From contig NW_004454198.1 in the NCBI RefSeq assembly GCF_000283155.1, positions 71,046 through 135,045 of the forward strand: DNA of 64,000 nt. The letters run 5' to 3'. The notes beneath the pieces were generated by a model that was not told the DNA's origin, ran no database searches, and saw nothing but the letters and a program-made list of their open reading frames with translations. Source of the DNA: Ceratotherium simum simum. Lineage: Eukaryota > Chordata > Mammalia > Perissodactyla > Rhinocerotidae. Every line of letters starts with the position of its first letter. Position 1 is the first letter of the stretch. The translations under genes were made by a program, and so were the position numbers. Below, one piece after another: positions 39,770-51,700 of the stretch.

Positions 39770-42700
39770 CTGTGGGAAGAGAGGGGCTGGGTCAGCCTAG
39801 CTCTCCCTCCAGGTCAGCGTAGAGATGGGGAATGCAGCCCTTCCCCAGGTCCAGGCAGATGCATGGGGCACGTGTCTCTCCCATGCTGGTTCCTCTAAGA
39901 AGCCAACTCCCTTCACAGTTCTTGCTCCCCTCTGATCTCAATCTCTCCATGCTTTGGGCTTTTCAGTTATTGTTTTGCACTTTCTGAAGAGGGAAATCTC
40001 GGGACTGTCCATAATTTCTTGTCCCCTCTGACTCTGGTTGATTATCTGCTCCTACAAACTTGCTGAGAAATGCTCTGACCTCTGCCCCCATCATCTTCCC
40101 ACAGCCACTGCCCCTCTAGCCTTGCCCTGGACCCTTAGCCCCTGACCTTCTGCATGATGCCTTTCTCGTAATAGTATCGGAGTGAGCGGCTCAGTTTGTC
40201 GTAATTCATGGCCGGCCGGTTCTTCTGGATGCCCCAGAGCCTGGCGACCTGGGGACAGGAGATAGAATTTTGGGATGGTGATGCTAGCTCAGCAGAAGAA
40301 CAATGGGGGGCAGGTCAGAAAGAACACTTGAGATTCTTGGCACAAAATGCTAAGCAGGTCCTGCAACTAAGCACCAGCCCACAGACCCAGGTTTGGCAAG
40401 AATTCAGGTTAGGTAATGATGCTGGTGAAGGCACGTGCCACCAGTTCCCAAGTTGTCATCTCCAGCCCCAGAGCTGTTGAGGGGAGAGGTAGGGACATCT
40501 GAGAGGCCTACCTCCTCAGGCTCAATTAGTTTGAACTCCATCCCCCGGCCGGTCCAGGCGATGAAGTGGGCATTTGTTGGGTCATCCAGCAGGGCCACCA
40601 GAAACTGCCACAGCTGCAAGGCGCCCCGGCGCTGGTAGGGCGGTCCCTCCCGGAATGCTCCAACCCCTTCCTGCTTGATGTCTCCTGGGCAACACGGGAA
40701 ACAGGTGTAGGGTTTGTGCCTTCTGGTCCCCCAAGCAACCCCTTCCCCGCCCCCCAAGGGTCTCTCCAGGCCCTTTCTCATGAAATGTAGTGTGACACCT
40801 GAGGGGACAGTCAGAGGGCCTGGATAAGACCCCAACCCTCTCATGAACAGTCACTTCTCTAACCTTCAAATTTCTCAGGGACGACGCAGACATCGTCTGG
40901 GAACGGTCGCAGAGGTTTCTCATAGCCATAGCCTTGAGGAGGAAGTTGGGAGTCACTCAGATCTGGGGGTTCACCGATATGAGACCCCAGAGAGTCGAGA
41001 GGGACTCCCGGCCGGGACACCCTCCCCCATGGCAGGACTCCCTCCTTCAACTTGGAGGGCTTGGCAGAAAGAAGAGGGCCGCCTTACCCATGGTCCCGTC
41101 ACCTGGAGAGGGCCCAGAGAAACCCTCTGTGTGAAGGTACATTGACGCACACCCAGGGACGTCTGGGGGGGAAGAAAGAAGCAAGTGTAATGTCATAGGT
41201 GGCTGGGGTGGGGGTGGGGGCAGCAGTCCCACACATTCAAGAACGTCTTCCTGACAGCCTGCCTTCTGGTTCTTTTCCCAGCTGCCTGCCTACTGCCAAA
41301 TCCCAGGGGAAGCTCGCCCTGAGGGAGCACGAGGCTTGAACCCCTCAGCTTGAGGGCATGGATGGCAGCAGCTGGGACTGGGCAAAGCTTTCCACAAGGC
41401 CCAAGATTCCAGGGAGCAGCTGTTTCCTGTGAGTTTGGGAGGGGGTTGGGTAGGGATGAACCTCCGGGGAAAGGGTTCGGTGTCCCTGCCTAAGACTCCC
41501 TTGGAATGGGTGCATGTCCGGTCAGCAGGTCAGGTTCCCAGCCCAGTGCATGTGAGGGAGGGAAGTGGGAGAGGGAGGAAAGGGGTTGGTGAGGGGACAG
41601 AGAGAGAGAGAATGCGTGTATTTCTATCTGGGGAAGAGGCAGTGGGCACTGGGCCCTGTTTTTTCAGGTCTGTCAGCAGAGCACATTCCACATTCCCTTT
41701 CACTCCACTCCGTAGGATTGAAACCTCCCCGCTCCACCTGGAGGTGGTTGTGTGAAGCCACCCACTGAAGTTCCAGCCCCTTCCCGCCCTCCCTCCTCCC
41801 TTCCCACCTATGAATGAGATGGTGAAACCCGACACCTCCGGGAGGAGGCGGGAGGGTGGGCTCATTCATGCCTCCATTTTGTGAATGGAATTCCTGACTC
41901 CACTCGGAGGAAGCTGAAGGGGGAGGGGCAGGAGTTCAAGGGCATGTAACAGGATCTCCTCCGGTCTACATCCTTTGAAGGTCAGCGGCAAGAGCGTCTC
42001 CCTCCTCCTTCCTCCATCTCACTGCCAGGCATGGCTCAGGCTTAAGCCCCGGGTTTGAGGAGAGGCGCACCATTCTGGTTCTCTCTCGGGCAGCCTGGGG
42101 GTTTGAGACAGGTTCACCCCCCTGCCCCTAAAAGACTAGGCACCAGGAAAAGGGAAATTCGAAAGCTCTAGCCAGCTCTGAGCCTGCTCTAATCTCTGAA
42201 TTTATTTTTCTCATGCAAGTTTGCAGTTAAACTCAAATTTGGGGATGGTAACAATGTAACAGAAGCCAAGGTTTTCTGGGCACTTCCTAAATGAGAATGG
42301 CCCTCCCTCAACCGTTGGGGCTGTGAACTATAGCTATTTATCAATATGCTGAGTGCATCTCACTCCTGTCAATAGCCAGGTGGAAGTAGAATTTAAACAA
42401 GCCCCTACTCCTGGTACCCAGCTCTGGCTGGGATGGTGGGTCATCCATCAACCTGGAGGCCTGAACAGGATGTGGAAATATATTAACCCTGTGTTCCAAT
42501 TGGGAACTATGAGCTTGGCTAGTTTCAAGTTCATATTTCTCTTCATTCAAATCCCGTTGTATTTTTAAGCTTCTGTGGGGACAGGGACCAATGACACATC
42601 CTTATGTTCCTGGCACAGTACTTTGGTCTTGGTAGGTAATTAAAACCCCAAACACTTGCTAAATAGAAATAGAAAGAAATGCCTTAACTTTCTTATTAAG

Positions 42701-45700
42701 TCACAAGCTACCTGAGGGCAAGGACCTACATCCAACTTATCCTTTTTTTCTGAATATAAGTTTGCTGATGGAAAAATGACAATTCTTTTGAATCTGTGAA
42801 AAAAAGTGAATAGGTGGTTCGAATATATGAACTGGTAAAGGGATGGGAAGGTAAAAAACTTGTGGGAAGACATTCTGGGTTTGATCACATGCCACCCCAC
42901 CCAGCAATCCCACCCAAACTCCCCACCCCTCCTCCGGGAGCATCTCTTACCTGAGTCATAGGCGAAGTCCATCTGCTCCTGTTTGATCACCACCCCTGCC
43001 CCTGGGTACCTGTGCCCATTGACCCCACCCTGGCCCACTGCCGGCTGGCCCGCCCGTTCGTACAGGGGGTCAAGGTATTCCTGCTTGAAGCTCTGCTGGG
43101 GGTACGGTGGACAGGGCTCCGACAGCTGGTGTTGGTAGGGGGCTGGGAGGGGTTCCCGGCCCCCTCCCTGAGAGGATGTGAAGGAGTGGCAAATATCCAA
43201 GGGCTGCTGGAAGATGGAGCTGGATGTGGTTGGATGGAGAAGGAAGAGAACAGAATATTAAATTAAGGCTTCCTCGTGCCTGCCACTTCCAGAGCTTGCA
43301 GAGTGGGCTCTGGTGTGGAGGTATGTGAACATCCCTTCCTCCCTACCACCCCCAAGCCAGGTCTCTTAAGGGCAAGTGGAGAACACTCCGGATTGAGGGA
43401 AAACTGGTGAGCCCTGGGCCCACAGGTTCTATGGGTCACCTTACCTCTGCTCCCCAAGGTACCCATGGCCAGGGTGGGGCTGGGAGGTGCCAGAGGATCT
43501 CAGGAAACTCCGTTGTTCTGCCCGAGGATAGGGCTGCAGGGGCGACTGTCCGGGGGCAGCGGGGTTGGGGGACTTGATGGCGATTTGTCTAGGGGGGTCA
43601 TAGGCACTGGAGTTGAGGAGGAGACAGGGGTGAGGGGGCAGAGAAGCTGGGCAAGCATCTCTGAACCCTTCATCCCCAGGGAAGTGAGGTCACAGGGATT
43701 ATGGGAGAAGGAAGAGTAGAGGGCCAGGAAAGGAATGCATGAGCCGGACTCAGCCCCAAGAGAACTTTTTCTCCTTTCATCAATCCTGAAACTGGATGTA
43801 ATCTTGAGAACACCTCTCCCCAGCCCAGAGCAGCTGGGCTGGGTTGGACAGTGGCTTCTCCAGTGGAAACAGACTCTGCCCCAGCCTTAACACACATCCC
43901 TTGAGCTCCCTGCTGTGTTTTTCGTCCTGACTACTCAGAGGAAATCCTGAGCTGTATTGCTCCCTTATAGGAGCTCGGTAATCCTTTCTGTGGTCTAACT
44001 TGCACCTCAACTGCCACCTCTGTTCATGGTGCCTCCCTCCTCCCGACACCCTCATTCCACCCTTCACGGGGGCTGGGCCGAGGCTCACCTGGAAAAAAGG
44101 CACTGCTCGCCATGGGGGTAGGGGAGTGGCGGCTTCCTGCTGCAGGACAGGGCCGGGTCTGTGCGGGGACTCTGGGGCTCCTTCTTGATCCTGGTGGTAG
44201 GGCTGTGGAAAGCTACTGCGGGAGTGGGGGGAGGCAGAGCAAGGCCAGAATGCGTCTCAGAAGAGGCAGGAAGAGCTTCCGACACCTTCTGCTCTTGGAG
44301 GACCAGCTGGGTGACCGGTGCAGCCTCATCCCCTCTCTGGGTCTCAGTTTTCAGAGAATCGTAGTCAGACACTTTTAAGAGCAGTTTGGCTATTTACATT
44401 ATGTCTGGTTTTATACATCAGGCGAATGTCCAATTTTAACCAAAGAAACTGTCTAAAGTTCAACATTTAACGCAACCTCAAACCCAAAAACACCTTTGTA
44501 GGAGTGAGTACCTCCAACCTAGGGCCTGTGGTTTTCCTGAGTGCTCTGGAAAATTCCAAGGAAGAGAAGTATTTTCTTATTTGGGGCTATAAAGAATCTT
44601 TCTTTTTCTGGTTAAGGTTGGATATTAGCCCAATTGCATTTCAGCTGACTAACATTATACACATGCTCCTAATTATCTGTGAAGAACATTGGCCTTTCCT
44701 GTGGCCCCTGCTGGGTCCACAAAACTCCAGCTGCCAGGCTGAGCAGCAAAGAGCTGGTTCTAAGCTGGGCGAGTGTGAAATTTTGTCTCAGACTGCAGTT
44801 GAGTCAAACGCCTGCAATCAACTGTTCTGTTATTGGCTGTTTTCGATTATTTGTGTCCTGTTTCATTTCATTGGTGAAGACAGTTGAGAGCAAAGTATCT
44901 GACATTAAAGCTGAGTTTCTCAACAGTAGCACTACTGACATTTGGGCCAGATAATTTTTTGTTGTGGGGCTGTCCTGAGCATTGTAAGGTATTTAGCAGC
45001 ATCCCTGGCCTCTACTCACTAGATGCTGGTAGCACCCCACCCTCAGTTGTGACAATCAAAAATGTCTACAGACATTGCCACATGTCTCCTGGGGAGGAAA
45101 ATCACCCCAGTTGCATGAAAGTAACTTAGAATGGGAGAATTGGATCCTGCTGAACTGGTCCAAGTCTCACATTTCAGAAATAAGGAAATGGAGGAACAGA
45201 GAGATGAAGTGTCTGCTCCAAGGTCATACAGGACGGAGCAAGTCCCGATTTGAACCAAGATCTTCATCTCCCAGTTGCTGCTTTGGTCTTTGAGTCCAAA
45301 CCAAGAATGGGGAGCCCTGCCCTTCACTCTTTTCTTTAGGAGAGAACAAGTTGTGTTCTTGTGATTCTCCATCCCCATGACTCATTTCCTGCCCTCCCCA
45401 AGTCTCCATTCCCTCTACCCAGTGCCCTCTACTCACAGTTTTCTGAATGGAAATCAGGAACAAACTGCTCATCACTGTCCGGTACCTGAGCTGCAGAGAG
45501 AGAGAGGTCAGAGGTGAGACTGGGCTGGGAACCCTGGGATGGCAGCCCCTGGGAGACACCATTATTGCAGCCTTGCAGATTAGCACCAGCCCAAGGGGAA
45601 AACAGCCTTCCAAGGACTGAAGGCAACTCCACCCCAGGTCCTAGTGCCCTCCATCTTTGGGCTCCATTAAGACCCTGGAGGGAAGGCTGTAAGTTCCCAG

Positions 45701-48700
45701 AACCTGTCTGAGCAGATTCCAGAATCTTTTCCAAGATGCTTTGTCTTTATTCCCTCCATTTTCCTGAAGTGAAGACAGTCTTGCCCCCTCAGAGTTTACA
45801 AAACTCCCTCCAAGCGCACAGCAGTCACATCCAAGATGGGCAGGCGTTATAAGGAGTGAGATCCTGTGGACTTAGAATCATAGGAGACGATTCTGAATCT
45901 GGCCTGGGCCCAGGCATCTGCATTGTATACAACCTCCCAGGTGAAATCTAGAAATCTGGAGCCTGGGAAAGGAGGTGGAATGGAGTTAAGAGGGTGGTTC
46001 AAGAGAGGTTAGAAGAGGATGGCAATGGGAGAGGGGAGGAGGCTGGGGACACTGGCAGGGAAGGGTGCCTCATTCCTTTGATGGGCCACTAGGAGAAAGG
46101 AGGGCTTCCCAAGCTTGGAGTCTGAGGAGCACTCCCAGAGTGCCAGCGTGGGTGGAGTTGGGTTTGGGGATTAGGCAGCAAAACTAAAATAGAACAGCGA
46201 CTCATCCACGGCCTTCAACCTGGATATCCGGGCTTTGATTCCTAGTTCTTATCCTCATTTCAGCAACTCCTTCAGGTGGGTGTACAACTGAGTACCTCCC
46301 CTGACCCCAGAGTCTTTGCCCACTTTGCCCCTCTCTCAAGAATAAAGAGATCACAGCAGGAAGGGGAAGGGTAGACACCAAGAACATCCTGATAGTCCAG
46401 GAAGAGAGTGGCTCAAAGGTGAGGCAACCGAACCCCAGGAGATGGGTCTCTTGTTCCCTGGAGACTGCTCTCAGAATGGACAGTGGGGAAACTGAGGGAC
46501 AAAGTGACCAGAGTTGAGAACGGCTGGTAAGGGGGAAGGATACAAAGAGACAGCTGGGGAACACCTCAGCTCCTCCTAGCCTGTATAAGTACACACCCCC
46601 ATCTTTGCTGCTTCCCTCCCATGCCAAGGCTCCATGGTTTTGTCTTTGGATTTCAGCCACAGCCTCAGAACTCCCCTGTCACCTCCTACACTCGGGGGTT
46701 CTCCACACAGCTGGAAGAAATTGAATCACTTCTCTCCCTTGCTTACAGCATGAACCCCAAACTCTCCCTCAGCCTCTAAGGCCCCCATGGTCTGGAAACA
46801 CTTAACTCTCTGACTTGCCTCTCCTTGCCCCTTACTCTCCAGAGCTCTGGTCTCCTTTCGAGTCCTCAAACCTGATCACCTTGATCACTCTTCCCCAGAT
46901 CCTTGCCTGCCTGTTTTTTTCTGGCCATTGAAGTCTTAGCTCCCTTTGTCACTTCCTCAGAGGCCTTCTCTGACCACCCAAACCAAAGCAGTCCCTGCTG
47001 GCTCTCTATTGCATCCTGTTTTATTTTTTCCCTAGCACATGTGGCCACCTGAACTTATCTTATTAATTTCTGTTTACATGTTTTTGTCCAGCTCCTTTAC
47101 CAGAAAGTCGAGCTCCCTGAGGGCAGAGGTTTTATCTGTTTTGTTCATCTGATTTCCCAGCACCCAGAACAGGGTCTGGCTCAGAATAGACACTCAATGC
47201 ATTATTTGTTGACTAGGTGAATAAACATAAAAAGACCCCTGTCCTCAGGCTGGTGGGAGCCAGCACTGTGGGTCTGGGGGCAAGAACTGAAGAGATCCTC
47301 ACTGAGCAGCCCTTCCCTCACGCGGAGGGCCCCCTCTCCTCTCACCAGGTACCATCAGAGGCAGGGCCTCTGGGGAAAGCACATCTCACAAGGGACACTT
47401 TTGGCTGTGATTAATTGCTTTCAACTTACTTTAAATATCAGAGGTGCCAAGGGCTTTTAAAGAAACATTTACAGATAGGTGACTTCTTGACAGAGGATTG
47501 GGTTGAGGGGTTTAAGAATCAGAAGCCCCAGCAGCTAAAGAACAACTTATGAAAAGTCAGCATAAAACAATTCTAAAGTGATCAAATAAATCAGTAGGAC
47601 CTGAAATCCCTCTGCAAAAAACACACACACACAGGCAGTGCACATCTTTTCAGGAGCACAAGGGACAAAGGCAGCCATTCCCAAGAACCCCTGGGGCCTT
47701 GTGAAAAGTACCCAGTCCCCACCCGCGAGAGTCGCATTCCATAGGCCCTGGGTGGAGCCCAGGTGTCTGTATTTTTGACCAGCGCCCCTGGTGGCTCTTA
47801 GGAATAGGCAGGCTGGGAAACACTGGACGAAGAGAAGGAAGCAAAACCTGCTCAGCTGCCCAGGGGCCAAGGCCCAAGCTCATGCTGCTGTGCCCTCTGG
47901 TCCAACCATGGGCGACACCCCCAAAGGTGGCAGGATGGGGGTGGTGGGAGCAGGGTGAGCAACATTTCTCTCCCTGCTGCCTAGGCAAGGAGGGTCCTGA
48001 GGGGTAGGGGGGTGCAGAACGTTGGGGAGGCTCACTCACTCTGGGCCCCCTCTGGGGCTTCATTAACTGCCAGTTTCCATTGAGGTAATGGGCTGGGGGC
48101 ATCTCCTGCTGGCGTCACAGGCCAGTTCACATGACACTGGAGAGCCCTACGGGTCCTCTTGCCTCTCCTCCCACTTCAGGCCTGAAGGTTTGACCAGAAC
48201 CCTCCCTCCCCAGGAGTTCCAGATGAGGCCACCCCCAGCACACAGATCACACCCCAAAAGAGGTGGTGCCACCCTCTTCCCAGGGCCAAAAGAAATCAGC
48301 AAAGGCAAAAATGGGTGGTGGAGTGAACCTGAGTCCCTGCTTGGCCCCTCGCCAGAACACTGGCTTCTCCCAAAAGGGCAGGACAGGGCCTCAGTCGCTC
48401 AGAGACTGTCAACAAGAATAGAAATAGGAACAGTAACAGTGAGCCTTGCGTTCCTGGAGAGCAGGAGAATTTCTAATTACCATGTTTGGTCTTGAGTGTA
48501 CGCCACTCTTTATTTATTTGTTGACTTGGCTGAGTGTTGGCTGCCAAGCCAGTGTGCCAGGGTCTGCCCCCAACTCCATCCTGGCACTAAGGTGGAGTTT
48601 ATCTGCCTGGGGACACGGCAGATGATTAAGGAGGGGAAGGGAAAAGTGCCAAGCCAGCATAATGCCCAGAGAAAGAGAATTTTAAGGAATGTCCCTCAGA

Positions 48701-51700
48701 CAGGGGGGTCAGTAGAAAAGGATGGGCTCCAGGAGAACCGGGAGGTTAAAACAGCCAAGCAGCTAAGCCCACCCCCAGGTTAGCCTCCCACCTACACCAT
48801 ATATGCCCCATCACCTTCTCCCTTTCCTAGGATCCAATCCCAGTGTGAAGGGGCCTCTTAAGGACTCCCAGTGGAGAGAGGGGAGGTATTCACCGGAGCT
48901 TCTGCTCCATTGTGTCACCACTGGCCTCGGCTCTCACCCTAACCCCGCCCCCACCCTGGCAGCCTCCGTACTGGAAGGAACCAGTTCTCTATGTATGGAG
49001 GGGACATTTGTCCCCAAGAGCCTTCTGGAAGGGGAAGAGACAGAAAGATGTAGAAGGAGGCATTGTAGCTAAGACTAGGGGAGGGAATTAACCCCACCTC
49101 TCCCCACAGACGTGCTGAGACACCAGCGTGCATACACATGAATTCACACACATCCTAGTTCCTTTTACTTCACGGCAGCACCCGAGTGAAACACATCCTC
49201 CATGCACACCCTTCACACACTGGGTCCCTTTTTGGACTTACGAATACGATGGGGGAAAATCAAAGGGCAGGGGGGCTGGAGACCTTGGTGGAGGATTTGG
49301 GAGCAAACAGGATTTGGGATTCTTAGGAAAAGAGGAGCACAGACCCACCCCTGTGAGAATCTCATAAAAGCTATGGATCATTCTCTGCCTAGAAAAATCC
49401 GTCTTTGTGTATGGTGCACCCGCAACAATTTTACAGACAATATCAGAGGACTCAGGGACCCCTGCAAACTATCCACAGACTCCAGGTTATGGACCCCAGC
49501 CTCACACAAAGGACATACATGGCGCACAGTCAATGTTCCTTCCTACCAAATAGACCAAAGTCATCGTCTCTGAGGGTTCCTGAGGGCTCCTGGCAAGCAG
49601 GGAAAGGAACCCTTACTCAGAAGCAGCACATCTTTTACCATAGGCACAGCGTGGGTTCAGCCTGCTTGAGCCTGGTTTTCCCTTCAGCAGCCTGATCCTT
49701 CCTTCAGCAACTCAACAGATCCCAGGCACCCCAAAATCAGACATGCCCTCTCGGCATCACTTCACCCCCCCACTCTGTCTAGAAAAACCCCAACCCCAAA
49801 GATGTCTGAGTTGCCTCTACAGAGCCCCACTCACACTCACCCCCAATGATGCCCAGGCACCGGACTCTGAACCCACAACCACAACCACAACCACAACCAC
49901 ATCCGCCCGAATACAACCTGGGCATCCCCCAAATTCTTCACAGCCCCACCCACACTGCAAGGACCCGCTGCTTCTCTCTAAATTGGGGTTTTAGGAAGAA
50001 ATCAAGCTCAGGGAGGGAGGTTGGGCTCCGACCCCCATTCTGACTGACGCGCCCCACCACTGGCAAGTTTCCAAAGGAGCTAGTCCCTCCCTGCCACCCC
50101 AAAGCTCCCCCTAGGCTGCAGGGGTCACTGACCTGGTGGGAAGAGGCAGGCTAGGAGGCTGGGGTGGTGCTGGGATGGTGCAGGGGGACAGGGCCCCGGC
50201 AGCTGCATCTGTCTCCGCAGAGAGAGTGAGAAGGAGCGAGCGGCCTCAGCATCCCCCCCTCAGGCCTGGCCATCCATCGCCAGCTGGGAACCTGAGCTGC
50301 TCCCTCAGAAGGAAGGAGAGGGAACCAAGGAGATCCCAGGCCCCCACCCCTCTGCCTTGCGATCCCCACCCCCACCTCCCCACCCACTAGATTTAAATGT
50401 ACAGGGACTTCCAGGGCAGCAGCGTGAAACACGCACACTCGCTGTCACACCGACACATGCAGATAGACACACATACAATCTCTAGACCCCCACTGCCAAG
50501 GGGTGGGGCTTCCAAGGTTGAGAGATGAGAACGTTTTCTTCCCCTTCCCATTCCAAACCCAGGCACAAATGGACCAGCTGCTGCCAAAATGCCAGCCTTT
50601 GAGCCTACCCCTAGATCACAGTCCTAGGAGCTGCCCGTGGTGGGGAGCACAGGGACCCTCAGCTGACAGACAAGGAGCCTGGCAAGCCAGAAAGAAATCA
50701 GGCGTTGGGAAAGGAAGTCTTTGAGAAACCCTGGAAACTGACACCTCTGCGTTCTTCAGCTCCAGCCCAGCTCCGGAACCTCAGGAGGAGGATGGGCAGA
50801 CTGGGCATAGCTCTGCCCGTAACTCGGAGCTGGGCACGCAGGGCTTAGAGTCGGGGAAGATGTACACAATATCCCCAGATCCCCAAGATCTCTCCAGGAC
50901 CCACGCAGCCAGTCAGCCATGAATTCCACAAGATGTCTTAAGTGCTTGCTCTATGCTAAATAGTCGTCCTGTTAACATACATATTTTTGGGATACCACAG
51001 TGGTCAAGACAGATCTAGTCTCACTCCAAAGATCTAGTCAGGGGTCTTTCCCTTCTACCCCAAGCTTTTATAGAGGGTTCCAGAAGAGCTGGGTTTGAGC
51101 TTAAAAAATCACCTAAGATACCCAAGTGGAGAGATGGGGAGATCCTAAGGAAGAGAAAAAGTCCTTAAAAAGGTGTTCCTAGTATTGTGGTTTTTTGGTT
51201 TTCAGAGTGTTAAAATAAATAGTCTGTAAGATGGGGATGTTAACCCTTCCCTCTCAGAGACCGTCTAAACACCATTGGCCTCCCACCTGCAGCCCCACCA
51301 GCGACACCCTCAGGCCCCCCCAAAACACACCAATGAATCCAACCAGCAGACCCCCAGAACACACTTCCCCACCCAGCCAAGGCCCAGCTACCGACCCCAC
51401 CGCGGCCAGCTTGAAGCTAACCCCCCAGCAAACAGGAGGAGGAATGTGCCTGGGGCATAGGAATTCAGGAAGGAAGGAGGTGGGGGGATCAGTTGCCATC
51501 AGAATTACAATCAAGCCTATTTGGGGGGAAGCCCTGCGCCCTCTTTGCCAAAGTGTTGCAAAAAAGAATTATTTAAACTTTTGTTGTTCTTTTGGCTCAG
51601 ACAGTGAATTGGTTGGCGCTGGGATTTGGGAAGAAGAGAAACCAAGGGAGTAAAAAAATCAATGTTTTGGCAACTCCTGAAGATAGGTAACAAATTAATT

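Noticed and set aside
42640..43200. A 186-codon open frame on the minus strand
   Set aside because: It is ETV4 coding exon 7 continued into the following intron; the real protein leaves it at the donor at 42950/42949.
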